From Elysia crispata (lineage: Eukaryota; Mollusca; Gastropoda; Plakobranchidae), in contig JAWDGP010005301.1 in NCBI GenBank assembly GCA_033675545.1, positions 687,001-751,000 of the forward strand: DNA of 64,000 bases, in the 5' to 3' direction. A program made the position numbers and the translations under genes. Each line of letters starts with the position of its first letter. Within the stretch, counting starts at the first letter, position 1. Below are positions 14,026-50,949 of this stretch, one piece after another. Below the pieces are notes generated by a model, which was not told the DNA's origin, did not search any database, and was given only the letters and a program-made list of their open reading frames with translations.

Positions 14026-17000
14026 ATTAAATCAATGAATTAAAATCTATAACAATTACAGATAAGACAAAAAAAAATTGAATTTTGAAATGCCATGCAT
14101 AGCCTTTTTATTGCATATTGCATATATTTATATATAATTAAACACTTAACACAGATGCCTGAAATAAGGGCACATGGCTGCGCAAAAAGACCAAACATGC
14201 GATTTTCTGTCTCATGAAATAAAAAAGAAAGATTGGACAGATGCAGATATAAGGCTATAAATTTATATATATTTTCACTGACTCTTGAGATAAAAAAGTA
14301 GCAAAGATAAAATATGACTATAGGTATGCTTGAAAAGCACAATGACATCAAAAGCATTCATGTATGTATCTGCATCGTGATGGAAGCCACCTGGATATAG
14401 AAATAATAATACTTATTTATACAGAGGTAAGAGGGCTTCACAAAATTTTACAAATAATAAAATATTTCATACCTAATATGATCAATATTAATGCCTTTCT
14501 GAGGAATAGTAATTATATCTATAAAAAAGGGAATTCAGGAGACAAACGTAAACACAGCATATCCAACAGTTTGTGTTTTTTTTTTCAATAAAATATGCAT
14601 AGAGGTGAGATTAATCTTTCTAGAAATTTTATTGTCAACTATTGGCACTTAGCTATAGAATAAAGGCAACAATTGAAAACAAGCTGAAAGTCTTTCATCT
14701 CCTTAACAAATATTTTTATTTAATTTAATACCAAAGAATCAGATAATAATGCCCACAAAAGAATAAATTACATTTTCTTAACAAAACTTTCAATAAAAAT
14801 TTTAACGCCAAATCAGAAGATGTAAATAATAGTATAAATTACTAGTTCAATTTAAAAAAAAAATTGTGAAGGATATTTCTTAAACCTACATGTGTACAAA
14901 TAAGATTAGTTTACAAATATTTTTGATATGTCTCCAAAACTTACTTAGAAATAATAATGATAAAAAAAAATGTCTAATATTTGCTTTTACCGCCTTTGGT
15001 ACACTAGTAATGCTTTTATACCCTGATTCCCAGAGTAGAAATGTTTAAAAAAAAACCTGCTAATTATAATTTGATATATGTTAACCCCTGTCTATACTGT
15101 AGTTATACATCAGCACATACAGGTAGATTGCTGTATTGGTCCTTGATTGAGATCACATGTCCAAGTGAAATGAACATTTTTTTTTCCTTATACATAAGTT
15201 TACTCCTTATAATGTCCAACTTAAAGACTAATGATAATCTCCTTTGCAATTTTTTTTCGCATCGCATTTGATGTTAACAAACTTCACATTCTATGCCTGA
15301 GGGTATGCACTTCTAAACATGACCAACCAAGATCGTTTGAGACATTGCAGATCCTACTTTCTAAAACATTGATTTTGTATTTTTAAATGATTTATTTCCT
15401 CTCATCATTTAAGATTTTATATTCTAATTGTTACAATATTTTGTAAAATCACATCTCATTGCTACAAGTAAAGACAGAGAACTGAAAAGAAATACCACAG
15501 ATAGAGACTGAGGCAGAAAAGATGTGTTATAGCATAAAACAAATTCATATAATAAGTACAAAAATTTATGATAAAAATACTTTTTCAATGGAAATTAATT
15601 TTCATATCCTTAGGTTATTGCTTAAAAGCCCCAAGTAAATATCAGAATAAAATAAAATACAAATGGAAAATGCATTATAATACCTGAGGTTAAGTGGGCA
15701 AAGATATTTTTTTTATTACAAAATATAAGGCAATATCTCAATTATCTCAAGACATGTTGAATTTATAAATACTTGGAAACATTAATATTCCAAAATTATA
15801 AAGGCATTTCTTAATCATTGATATTCTAACAAAGATGTTGAAAACAAAATTTGTAAATTAAGTTATTTTTCTACAAGATCAGGACTAGAATCTTAAGTGA
15901 GGGATACATTTTTCGTTTTTTTATCTACAATCAAAAGAACTTCATTGTTAAAATCCCATGTAACTTGCTTAAGAAATGCATTACATCAATGTCATATTCA
16001 AGTCAAAAAAGTATTCCTGTCAGTGCATTAACAGATGAACTCTGTATTAATAAGTGCGTAAATCAAGTAATGCACCAGCTTTGTTTTAGTGCTTCTATAC
16101 ATGATTGACTTCCATGCTAATTTATAGCTTCAGACCAAAGTATTAAAAAAAAAAGAATACTCTTGACTAAAATGATTATATTTTTTCTTCTAATTAAAGA
16201 TGTACCATACAAACTATATACATAAATTGGAAAATAATTGAAAGCCAAATGCAATAAAAGTAGTTTTGCTTGCGGCTTACTCTGTAAAGTAAAAAAAAGT
16301 AAAAGTGTATTTGAGTCATAGCTCATAGCTTGCGGGAGACAAACAGTTAAATTAAAAAAAATTAACAGACGAATGAATGGTACTGGATAGGATTTTGAAT
16401 ACATAGTTTGTGAATTTCACATGATATAAAACGCTTTTCTTTTAAAAGAAAAAGTATTTTTTTAAAAATGTTTTCTGTCCTTTCAAAGATTATTTTTATT
16501 ATAAAAAAGTTTTTAAAAAAATGAGGACTAACATTTCTTAGCAATATCTTTTAAAAAAACAATTATGAACCAATATATCAATAGACATTACTTTGGCATT
16601 GAAAATATTGCTACTATATTTCAAGCCATCTAGTTATCAATAAATAAAGCTAGTAAAGGCTGTTTATAAGAAAAAAAACAACTGAGCTGCTGCTTTTCTT
16701 CTTTAGAGTAAAGGATATCCATATGTGCTGAGATAAATGATCCTCTAATGTAGATCAAGGCACTTAACTTAGTCTAAATATTGACACAGTAATCTGGCAA
16801 TACAGTTACAAACAAAAATCTATGTGTGAGAGCATGTGTGTTTGCCATTCCCTCTCATTTCCTTTTTCACCATTATATTTCATTTTTAGAGAATTATATC
16901 ATTTGTTAAAAGAATTTTTGGAAGTACTCACATTATTCCTTTTGCTCCAAGGCACGCACTAAAACATTTAATATTTGACTACATTGGTATTAAAGAAAAA

Positions 17001-19902
17001 GTTTTTAAAAAATGGCAAGAAAAGTTTTATGACTTGATAATTTAAAACACAAATAAAAATCCAGGTTCAAAGAAAAATTCAAAACTTTAAGGACACAATT
17101 ACGTTTTGATTGTGCTCATGTTTTAAAAGATTGTTTGATAGGGGTCTGATTTTCAACAAGATACATCAAAGTATTCCGTAAATATAACACGTAAATAATT
17201 AAAAAATGCATTACTTTCATTTGAAACCATTTTCCAAAAGCAGTTCAGATATGAACTTATTAAAAAAATAGCGTCTATATGTCTTGCAGTTAAAACACAA
17301 TCAAACGAGCAGGATGTTGTACATCTTATTTTCAGAAAATTATATCATATGCTTAAGTGGATTTTAAGAAATAGTCACATTATTCCTCATGCTTCAAGAC
17401 ATGCACTAAAACATTTAATATTTGAACACATAGATCTCAAGAAAAAGTTAAAAAAGAAGGCTAGAAATTTTAAGACTTGGTTAATTTAACACGAACACAA
17501 AAAAACCCCAAGTACAATGAAAAATTCACTACAATAAGGGCAGTTCCGTTTTGATTGCACACATGTTTCAAAAGATTCTTTGATAGGGGTCTGCTTTTCT
17601 ATAAGATACATCAGTGTTACATACATATAATGAGTAAATAATTAAGACATGCATTAACTCCATTTGAACCGATTTTCTAGATGTAATATACCTATGAACA
17701 AATTTTAAAAAGTAGTATCTATATGTCTTATACACAATTTAATGAGCAGAATGTTGTATTTGTTTAAAATGTGGTTTATATATGTATATATTCAATATCT
17801 GGATACAGCCATAGATCTACCACAGTTTGCATTATATATATATTTATATTTTTATGTCACCATGAAGAAGAAATATTGCAACACAAAACACATCTAAAGG
17901 CAGGTAAAAAATATAATTTCCAATTATGATTCACAAAATTAAATTTTTGCGCCAAGAAAAATTTTCATTCGTCCATAATTCACAAGCTGCTTTGAAAAAC
18001 TCTTCTTTCTCCCCCATAAATCCCTCCAACCAACAAAATAATGTCTGATAAACAGAGCTCAATTAGCAGTCTTTATCAGCAGCAAAAAACCTCACCATTT
18101 CATATGTTTACTGTTCGTGAAAATAATTTGTTTTTATACATTATGTAAAATATGTTTGAACTCTGGCTGTAGAGCTAGGAATTCAGATAAAGAGTTCGTG
18201 AAGTTGCTTTTGAGTTGGGAACTTTCAACTTTACCTGACCGTTTCACATAAAAATTGAACTTGCATGCTTAAAATCATGATTTCTATCATACTCATTTAA
18301 TATTCACAGTGTAGCCTAGCAAAACCTTTTAAATTGTTGTAGTAAAAAGTTTATTTTTCAGAAAAATTGCAGATTTATGAGGTGTGTGATTTTCACAGGT
18401 GAAATATTTATAGTGTGCACTGTAAAGATTTTATACTATCAGATAAAGTTTACATTAAATTATGATTGGGTAAAAACATGAAATACACAAACAGCATCAC
18501 AATCATAGCCTGCATTTTGCATGTGGCTTCTAAAATTCCTTTAAAAATGTAATGCTGCTCTACTTGAAAGTATTTCACAGCTATTGAATGTGGAGAATCT
18601 GATACTTAATGTGTTCTCAACATTAACATTATTCATTTGCCTATGTGTTCTAGATTAATGATATTAGATACAAGTAGTAAAGTCCCAACCCTTATTTCAC
18701 ACCTTGTTTGATATCTATGTGTCACATCTCTTTTAAAACTTTTTTCAAATTAGTACATTCATGAAAAATTCGCAGTCGTAGAAAAAGAAAAAAAAGGTCT
18801 GTTGAGTTCCAAGTAATTTGATCCTACAGGTCCTTCATTGTCCAAAATTAAGAAAAGGTTATAGTCAGTAAACATGTTAGCATGGATTCCATCTTTACAA
18901 ATAGAGAATAATTTCTCATTTAAAATTTTCACAGAGAAAAAGTTTTAAAAAATTCTTACATATAAGAGGAATATTAACAAAAGACCATTGAAAGTACACT
19001 CTGCATTTGTTGAGCAATAAAAGTAATGCATTAAGTACAATACATTGAGGTGAAAGATTTCATCTGCCATTACAATAAGAAAATCGATCAGGTATCATAA
19101 CAAAAAAATCAGATCAATCAAAGATTATTTGAAACATAATTTATGGTAAACAAAAACTGTTTCCAAATATAGTCTGATTTTTTTTCTTTCAAGGAATAGG
19201 TTGCCCACTCTTAAAAACCCTTCCACTGAGAGACAAAGCATGTGTAAACTATCATCTTAATCATGGCACATGGAGATCAATAAAATGTAAAAAAAAATTA
19301 AATCATGGAAATCAAGTTTTAAAACTTTTCAGATTTTCATCAATTAACAAAAATGCAATCCTTCTTTCTCATGTAACAATTGCTTTATATTATTAAATAA
19401 CATTCTCATTGTTTGCAATGAATGAAAAACAAATTTTTAACAGCTGTAAATCGCAAGGCTTACATGTTAAGTCTAAAACACCAGAATTAAACAAGAAAAA
19501 AATTAGCACTAAAAAATTTTTAATGTAGGCATAATAGATTTAATAGATTTAATGAAGATCAGATCTTTTTTATGCTACATAATGCTCTTTAAGGATATTG
19601 GTTGAAAGGCATTGTATGACCAAATAAAAAATTGTTCTATATGGCTAATTTGTTCTAGCTGTATAACTTTATATTATATATAAAAAAAATAAAACTGACC
19701 CCCCATTCCAAAAAAAAAAACATGAAAAAATTTTTCCTCAAAAATCTCTCTTTTTATCTGCATGTCTGTCTGTTTTAGTCCCTTTCTGTCAACCCCTGCC
19801 ACTACCATTAGGTATCTCCTTACATCTTTATGTGAATACCGTTACTATGATCAAATCAGTCTTTCTGAACTGAGCAGATATAATATACCAGTTCTTAATA
19901 CT
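14026..19902. other. AT-rich non-coding region downstream of SERINC
   Basis: No coding exon is recognised on either strand. On the minus strand this lies 3' of the SERINC stop codon, so an unknown part is probably its 3' UTR. Several TTTATT (minus-strand AATAAA) sites exist, for example near 18347, but none can be chosen. The tandem duplication at 16890-17765 lies inside. Confidence 0.55.
16890..17765. repeat. Diverged tandem duplication, about 440-bp unit
   Basis: Copy A is about 16890-17325 and copy B about 17336-17765. Shared blocks in the same order include 'attatatcat', 'cactaaaacatttaatattt', 'ttttgattg', 'tttgataggggtctg', 'agatacatca', 'gtaaataatta' and 'tctatatgtctt'. Small indels and many substitutions separate the copies, so the duplication is old. 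It is non-coding and carries no transposon ends that I can see. Confidence 0.85.
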
Positions 19903-42410
<22,508 letters not shown>

Positions 42411-43171
42411 GATTATTGTACGATTATTGTTGTGCCAATGGAGCGTGTTCTGAAAAATTGCAGATCTTTCGAAAGTTTCAGGCTTAAAACTTGTAAAAAC
42501 TAGCCTATACTATAGAAGTTTTTAAAGAATCTCGACCTTGCTAACGGTAAATCTCTAGAGTAAATAAATAATTGATTCAAGATTTGATCAGTTCTAAGGG
42601 CTGCAAACAATAACTAGACTAGGAATAATGAATATTGACGAATTTACGCAGCCTATATCTATCTCTAAATTGCAGTTCTAACGATTATGTGAATTCAACT
42701 TTAACATTATTGCAAATCTAGATCTAGATCTATTTTACGATGATGACTGTTTGAAAGTAGCAAGTACAGCCGAATACGGAAATCTAATTGCTCCATGTAG
42801 ATAAAAAAAAAAGTAAACAAACACTTATTACCGGTGCTTTACTTTCGTGTAGTACATACTTCTTTAAGGTAAAAAGATTTTAAATGAACATATTTTTGAA
42901 AGCAATGAAGTTTTGAAGCATTCATATAAACTTATTCTTGCCATAATATAACAGAATAGCTTTTATTCTGGTCTAAATCGGAGAAGGATAAATGCAAGAT
43001 CTGGGTTAACATAAAAAATATCGTCGGTAGATCTAAAATAATACATTCACCGTCTCAACTCTTGCACACTTGGGTTAGGAAAACAAAAACAAACATGGCG
43101 ACAAAAAACTCCACTAAGAAGATAATGTCAAGCTTAATTTTTTTCAACTTAAATTTTCGCTCTATTTAAGC
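42411..43171. promoter_or_regulatory. Shared divergent promoter of SERINC and ANO8
   Basis: 761 bp separate the SERINC start codon (minus strand, 42410) from the ANO8 start codon (plus strand, 43172). No TATA box stands out at a sensible distance on either side. CpG dinucleotides are more frequent than in the surrounding introns. An AGATCT-type palindromic cluster (ctagatctagatcta) lies at 42718-42732, and a similar one lies inside ANO8 intron 1 at about 43328-43350. Transcription start sites are not determinable. Confidence 0.6.
43095..43169 (+). other. Upstream ORF preceding ANO8 start codon
   Basis: ATG at 43095 in a good context (aaacATGG) opens 24 codons and stops with TAA at 43167-43169, two bases before the ANO8 ATG at 43172. 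If it lies in the mRNA, initiation at ANO8 would need leaky scanning or reinitiation. Confidence 0.5.
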
Positions 43172-43253
43172 ATGCTCACCAACAGTGGAGACGATGAGAA
43201 AAAGGGGGGAGAAAGGGACTTTAGTCACCAAAGCTTCATTAGGCATCGGATTC
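43172..43253 (+). CDS. ANO8: ANO8 exon 1 (coding part), residues 1-27
   Basis: ATG at 43172, 82 nt, donor attc|gtaagt, phase 1, as required by exon 2. The polar N-terminus begins [13 protein letters not shown]. It is the first ATG after the in-frame TAA at 43115-43117. Identification rests on phase, donor strength and position, as this part is poorly conserved. Confidence 0.75.
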
Positions 43254-45443
43254 GTAAGTTCATAAAATTGTTGCACTTTCTCTTGCAAGTCAGGGGGAAA
43301 AGTTACTGAATACAACTAGAGGATCGAGATCTAGATTCTAGATCTAGATCCAGAATCTTAAATTATATCTTACTCAATAAAATAGCTGTATATACTGATG
43401 CTCATGAAAGTACAAAAAACTCAATACTTTAACCAGTTCCTTTGTATCAGATCATCTGACACACGCATTAAGATCGCAATAGTTCATTAATTACTAATAT
43501 TAGTAGTACACACTGATACACCAACATCCTGTACACCATAATATTAGGTACCACAAAGTGTTTTTTCAAACCCAGTAAGTTTCAATAAAACCAATTGCTC
43601 TATATAAAGATATTGTGGGGACATGAAACTTCCAACAAATTTCATCAAAATCGGTTGGGAAATAAAAATTTTACTGCTTTTTAAATTTTGTGCATAACGC
43701 CACTTAACAAATTGCGTGCATCGAGCTATTTTTAAGAATATATAAAAGTCTTTTTTTAAATCTTATGAAAGAAAAAATGACATATTTACAAAGTCCAGTA
43801 CAATCATAAAACACATACACAATTTCAGGGGGGTAGAAAATAAAGAAAAAAAATTATTGGTCATAAAAATGTAGCAAGGCCAGAAATTCCTGATTTTGCG
43901 CTAGACAAATAGTTAAGGTAGTGATAAGGGTGGTAGTAGAAATTGTTTAGGCAAATATATCACAACATCTAAATGACCAATCTTTTATCAAGTTATGCCA
44001 ATGTAACATGCAGAAAATGATCTTTCAAATGAAATAAATTTTATGAAAATCGGTTAAAAATTACATGTGCTAGAGTCAAATAAAGCTTGATAAACCCTAC
44101 TTTTTTTTGCGATGAGCGCCCTAGGTCTAAAACGGCATCGTTTTTTCTACAGGGGGTTGCCTTTAACTTCTGATTTCTCAGTCCAAAGAATTCAAATTCG
44201 GTTGAAACTTTGGAATCAGAGAGAAAAAAGGTCAGTCTATGGCCCAGTATAGTTTTTTCGCGAATTTCTTTAGTTCCTGCACTACTTTTTTCACTTTCAT
44301 TACTAAAAAGACATGTCGTTCAGAGGACAGACCTGAGGAACCTTGAGGCCTGCTTGAGATAACATATTTAAAGGTATGTGCATAGATCTGTGTTGTTGTT
44401 TTTTAATTTAATGGCTTAAAAGTGTATTAAAATAAGTTTTAAAACCACTACTCCTACCCTGAATTGGACTTCTTTCAAGGTTTCCTCAACCTCTGGAGCC
44501 ATGAGTGATGTCATTGAAAACGCTTATATCCTGATCACTCATTGGCTTAAACCATTACTAGTTTTATTTTGGGCCCTGAATCATATGTAGGTCAAGTTTT
44601 TGCCAAGCCAAGTAAATAAATGTTTTTCCCCCAGTTTATGAATAAAGGGAACTAATATTTTTAGTTTTATCTGATAAAACAGATCTAAAGACTTAGATCT
44701 ATATTTTGTACTTTTTGGTGTTAGTTTATTGGTGCAAATTGATTTAGATTTTTAGATCCATGGCTATGTTTTTTATGTTAACCATTGGAGAAGTTTGTTT
44801 TTAAGTGCATATATTTCTGTCTAGCCCCGTCAAAGGCATAATTATTAGATAAAGATCTAAAGTTAAATCTAGATCTTGATATATATTCAATTTTTATATT
44901 TTAAACATTTCACCACTCAAGTCTTGTTTTCTAGCTCTTGCCTTTATACACAAGCTTCTGCTGCCTGTGTTTGGTTACAAGATTTAGAATATGCTCAGAT
45001 TTAAGTCTAGATATAGATCTAGATCTAGGTTCAAATCTTTTTTTCAGTCAAGATCTTAAACAATGCTTGATTTTCTGCAAAGATCTCGATCTTGACTTTC
45101 TTTACTTTCTTTCCGAAAATAATGTACAACTAGATTTACATTAGTTAGATATGATCAAGATTTTTTTTTTTTTTCTCAAGGCCAATGTTTGACCTTATGT
45201 GGAATTATGATTACTTGGTTGAAAAAATATTTATCATGTTTTGAACATGTTTGAAAATGAAGATAAACAGTGCAAATAAGGATTAATTTTTTCAACAACA
45301 CCAAATGTTCTGCACTTGAAAAGGATCTAAATCTAGTTATTCTAGATTAAAAATGATATGTGTACAAAAAGTTAATTCTCCACTCCCTGCCTTCTCCCAC
45401 CCACACACAGCAGAATATATATATATATATATGTATATATAGG

Positions 45444-45495
<52 letters not shown>

Positions 45496-48400
45496 GACAG
45501 AGACAGAGAGAGAGACAGAGAGAGACAGAGAGAAAGAGAGAGAGTGAGAGAGAGAGAGAGAGAGAGAGGGGGAAAGAGAGAGATATGCCAACAATATTAA
45601 ACGATAGATTCATATCTTATCATATTTTTGTTCTGTTCAGTTTTTGCAGGCAATGTCACTGAGAGACTTGTCGAAGAGACCTTGACTGTTGACTTCATTG
45701 AGTAAATCAGCAACACAATGGATTTTATTTTTAGATTGCCCATGGGTAATAGCATGCAGGCTGTGAATTTTGAAAAGGGCTTTCATTCTCTCTACCATAA
45801 GTTACAGTTTCACTGATAGTTGCAGATTGTGGTTTGTCAGCACCCTGGACAGAATTCAAGTGTCATATGAACAAATTGCATCAAATCATTTTTTATCAGC
45901 ATATATGCAATATGTAAAATCAGCTAGTGAATTCCTCAAAACATATTTTCTCCAGGAACATGCACATATTCATTAAGCTTATACCATTCATTTCATTCAG
46001 AATGCAATAAATTGTACAGAGTATCCTTGTTGTCTTTGTTTTGTTTTGTTTTTTTGTTGTTTTTTTTTTTTTCGGTTGACTATCTTTACTTTTATTTAAA
46101 AGGGTGTGTTCTACCTAATGAGTTGGAATTCAATGTTCTAAGAGCATTTTTTGGAAGAAAAAAATTTTAATTCTCAAACAGCATTTGTTGGAGAGCAAGT
46201 AGACTGCAATAATCATATACTTTTAGATTCACAATAACGTTCCATGTAATGTATCAAAACTCTATTCTATATGAATTAAAAATAATTTGGAATAAAGATG
46301 ATACATGTACATTTATTAATTATCTTACTCGCAAGATATTCAAATTTTAAACTTGAAAGTTTTTTAATTTTCCAAATATATTAAAAACTGACAAAGTTTT
46401 GGTATTTTAAGGACCGGAAGGTGATGAAAATGCCACGGCTTGTTATTAATTTATGCAAATTTATGCATAAATTTATTGCTATCTATTTGATAATTTGATC
46501 ACTGCTTTTATATCAAAACCACACTTTAAATCACTGACTGAAGTAAAAAGAATTTTAATCACAGATTAATTATGATTGGACATTTTATTTTCAAATGTAT
46601 ACATTATAGTATAAACTGAACAAAAAATTTAATTAAATTTGGCTGCAAAAGATAGAGACATAAAATTACATTTGCCGCTACTTAAGGCCAAATTCATGAC
46701 TTTCTAGATCTAAATATTGGCAGCCACCATTTTAAATTTAGTTCATCAACATGTATTGAAAATGTGGTATTATGCACAAACTTTGAGTATTCACAAATAA
46801 AATCGGGTTTACATTGTTTAAAATATGCATAGTAAATCCATAGATGCATACAGTTTCAAAATTCATTTAGTTTTAAAAATTAAATAAGTAAAAATTTTAT
46901 TGAACTGACAACGGGCTTTCCTGCTGTTCCTTGCTCTGCACACCCTCCCATCTAAAAACTCGAAAACCATATTTATTTTGATAAATAGCCTATGAAAATA
47001 TTGTTATAAATGAACATAACTGTCCTCGCTGGGAACAGCTACTTGAGCTGTGGCAGGCTTAGAGATCGATTCTTGGGTTGATTTTTTTTTAAATTTAAAT
47101 CTCTCGACCAAGGAAAATGCCACTTGTGTGGTTTTTTTTATATAACAGAGGAAATTGGTTGTTCTTTAATTTTATACCACACAACTTTTTTTTTAATCAG
47201 GAAGCCCTATTAATTTGTCTTCAAAGTTTTCATCTGGACGCCAAAAATGGCTGACTCTATATTTCTCTCTTTGTGTGGTACAAAACTAGAGCTTCTTCCA
47301 GTCATGGAACAGTTTGAATCATGCAAAAATATTATTTCTTGGTTGAGATATCGCAGTTTTAGTGAAAACTGCATCATCTGTGTGAAGCTACCAGCAAGCG
47401 AATTTTCAAAGAGGTTGTCTTTTTAATGTAGATTTTTTTTAATCTGCAGTTTTTGAATAACAAAACAAATCACATGTTTCAAGAAAAGAAAAAAATGATC
47501 TTTCCAGTGATATAGGTTTTGTTTGTGTAGACTTATAATAAGACAGTTTTTAAAAGGTTTTAAAGCATGGTAATTTTGACGTCATCAGTGATACGTTAGC
47601 TTTTCTACAGCCGAGAGATAGGGACTTTGTGGTACCTAAGAATATTCGACTCTTGGAAGAAAAACTATCCTATAAAAGTAAGTTTTTTTTGTCTTTTTTT
47701 TTGGTTCAAAGAGAAACTTCATTTATAATCTATGAGACAAAGCAAGGTAGAATTATCAGAATTGGTGGTGAAATGAAGGTAAATATTGAGTAGATCTGCA
47801 TTTTGTATGTGAGAGACAGGCAGGTCAAAGCCCTTTTGTAGAAAAGACAAAGAAGGGGGAAACACTGGCTTGAACAAAGACTGCATAAGTGTTGGTCCGC
47901 CGCTAAAAAAAATGACCAAGACAGAGAAGCGGTATCATTTGGCAGGTTTTGCTGAAGAGAACGTAATAACCTCATTTTGCATCTCAAGAGAAACATCATG
48001 AGTAGGCAGAGCACAGATAGTCCAATGGCCAAGGCCTCAAGTGATGGTCAGCGACTAGAGGCAGGCACTCCAGGCACAGCACATGCTCACTATCATAGGA
48101 TGCTGCATTCGTACACATTCATAGACATGAAGGCACTGAGCAACCAGTGCAAAATCTAGATTACTGATGAGTTCATTTGAATCAAAATGTTTTTTTGAAA
48201 ATTTCTCACTGGCTTAAAAGTATACATGTTTCTTGATGATAAATATGCACTTGTCTTGGCTAAAGAATGTAATGAACAGCAGATACACTATAGTGTGCAA
48301 CCTAATGTGGTGAGAAAGCTGTCCATTGAAAAAAAGATAGCTTGCTTTTTATTTCACACAAACTTCATTGGTCCTGATAGCTTCTATTGTAAATGTTATG

Positions 48401-50892
48401 TTTTTAGGTGATACTCATAGGGTGACATATAAGATTTTTAACACTGAGCTTATACATATATATATGTGTAATTCAAAACAAGCAAAGTTATGATCATTTG
48501 AAGTTGAATTTCTGTTTTATTCCAAACCATCAGGGTATACAATATTGTGTGTTAACCTGATTATAATTTTAAATAGAGATTTTTCACATGTTCATAGATG
48601 AATTTAAAAAAAACTTGTGATTTTTTTTTAGATGCAATACATTAAATAACTTTAAATGCTTGCCTGGGGCTAGTTTCAGTCTCACTAAAGATTTCTTTTA
48701 CCTTTGAATATCCAATATTTCACATTTCAGCATATAGGCTACTTGGAAAGCGTGCCCTCAGTGCAAAGCGTCTGGTTGTGTCAAGCAAAGTCCTCTTTCC
48801 TGCCATTCCTACACAAAACTGTGATGTGGTTCTCACTTTTCCCTCATCTACGGAGGATGAAACCCTTATGTGGCTCCTGGCAAGACTTAAAACTAGAGCT
48901 CCCAACCTCAGGGTGCAGGTTAGACACCACAGCCACACAGGAATATACGGCTTTTATGTAACAGCCCTGTATGAAAGGTAAGGTTCTGAAACTTCATAAC
49001 TTTTTTGTGAATTTGTGTTTAACTTTAATTCATTTCTGACAGATATGCCTGCCCCTGACACCTATATCCAGTTAAGCTGCCTTTGGGTGCTCACCTAATC
49101 TACCCTATATCACTATAGACAATTTGTAGTAAATTGTAAACCCATTGGATTCAATTTGCATCAGAGGAACTGAATAAACTTATAAATGAACAAAGATGGA
49201 TTGGGAAAAAACTTTGCCAATTATATTGTTGCACAAGATTTTATTCAAATAAAAAAGCATTTATGTACCATAGATCCAAGAACCATGTCAGCTGAAAGTG
49301 AAAGCATGAAATATTCACATTCAAAAGCGGATTTATTTGCCACTGAGAACTTTGTAGTTGTGATCTTTCCCTTAATTTTTACAAATTGCATACCAATGTT
49401 TGTGTGTGTTATTATTATTTGGCTTTTCTCTGCGGCCAAAAAGAAAAAAAAAAGGTGAAAGCAAGTTGAAAATGTGTACTAGATGTGTGTCATCTTAAAA
49501 GCCACTCATATCTCTTGGTTCTATGGTCACAATTGCCTTTTTACTTTTGCCTTTCATATTTAGTCTTCTGCAAGGTGCTGAGGAACTTGGTATTCTCAAA
49601 CCACTTAAATCAGAGTATGGTGGTGGCATGAAAGAATTTGCATTTGAAGACCAAGACTGTTTTGCTGGTATTGAAGAAGAAGCATTTTTTTTCACAAGCC
49701 AAGAAAGGCAAAGTATTGTTCTTCATTTCTTAAATGAACTGAGAGCAACTGGTGATGATTCACTCAAGGGCGTTGCTTTCATTGAAGGCCAACCCATAGG
49801 TGAGACCTTTACTAGCTCATGTCTTATGATCACTTTATATTGATGTAAAAAAGCAACTCTCCCATAACTTCATAATTTCTCTTATCCTTACAGAGTAATT
49901 AATGATATTTGCCATTTTCTGCTAATCTCAATGAAAACAAAACTTTTGTATGTGCTACCCTATTCCCTTTTTTGTTTGGTGTTTTATTTAAGCTCAATTT
50001 CACACATTTTTTTCTTTCATGAAAGAGGGAAACCAGATTTAGAACAAACTATTCACTGAAAATACAAAACCCAACAAATTCAGGGTGGTGTAAATTATGA
50101 TAAGAAAATGTGTTTCTGTCCTAGATATTTAAACTGAGAATATTTATGTCAAATGGTTTTAACGATAATATATTCTTTGCTGTTGTTAACTTTTGTTTGC
50201 TTACATTCATTTTCAGTCCCTCTCCTCCTCACCAAAAATGTAATATCTCAGCTTTTCCCACTACACAGTCATGAAGATTTGAAAGTACTCCGTAAGAACT
50301 GGGTTCAAGCAATTTTTTCAAGGCAACCATTAGGTACTGGTAATGCTAATTTTAGTTGCGTTTTTGAAAAAGCTTAATTGATAGTTCTGGAGATTTATGT
50401 AAACACTTTCAAAATCTTGACATATTTGTCATAATCTTATAGAAGAGAAACTTCATTATGATCATGCTTGAATATCCATAAACAGATGCCACGAAATGAG
50501 ACATTTTGCAGAGAAATTTTTGGGTCAATGCAATTTTTTTTTAAAGAAAGCTTCAAATTTCTTTTTTTATATTTCTCTAATTTCTAACTTTCATATTGTT
50601 TTCGAAGTAAAAGCACTTTAAATAGCAAGGACTTTAAGCCTTCTTGAGGAAAGTGGCATTTTCCTAAGTACTTGTCTACTGAAAAATGTATCCTTCTTTG
50701 GCGTCATTACACATGTAATAATGGCTTTCATTAGTTGAAGCACCTGTCTAGCATGCAATGGAAGTAAACTTTTGTATACATAAAATAAAATCTTTTTCAA
50801 TTTTATCCAATTTCAAATTTTTTAAAGCCAGCATGAGGTAATTTTATGATCACAGGCCATAGCATAAGTTAACTATCAGTAAAGATTATATA

Positions 50893-50949
<57 letters not shown>

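Larger units (their letters stand above)
43254..48730 (+). other. ANO8 intron 1, non-coding
   Basis: A 5.5-kb intron. It contains an AT/GA microsatellite at 45419-45573 and a pair of perfect 16-bp inverted repeats 4.1 kb apart (43544 and 47624). An open, exon-like stretch at about 47998-48158 ([17 protein letters not shown]) lacks a good donor and was not included. Confidence 0.6.

Noticed and set aside
47977..48159. Exon-like open stretch upstream of ANO8 exon 2, possibly an alternative first exon
   Set aside because: No convincing phase-1 donor. The only usable GT (gatg|gtcagc) is weak, and the exon at 43172-43253 fits better.
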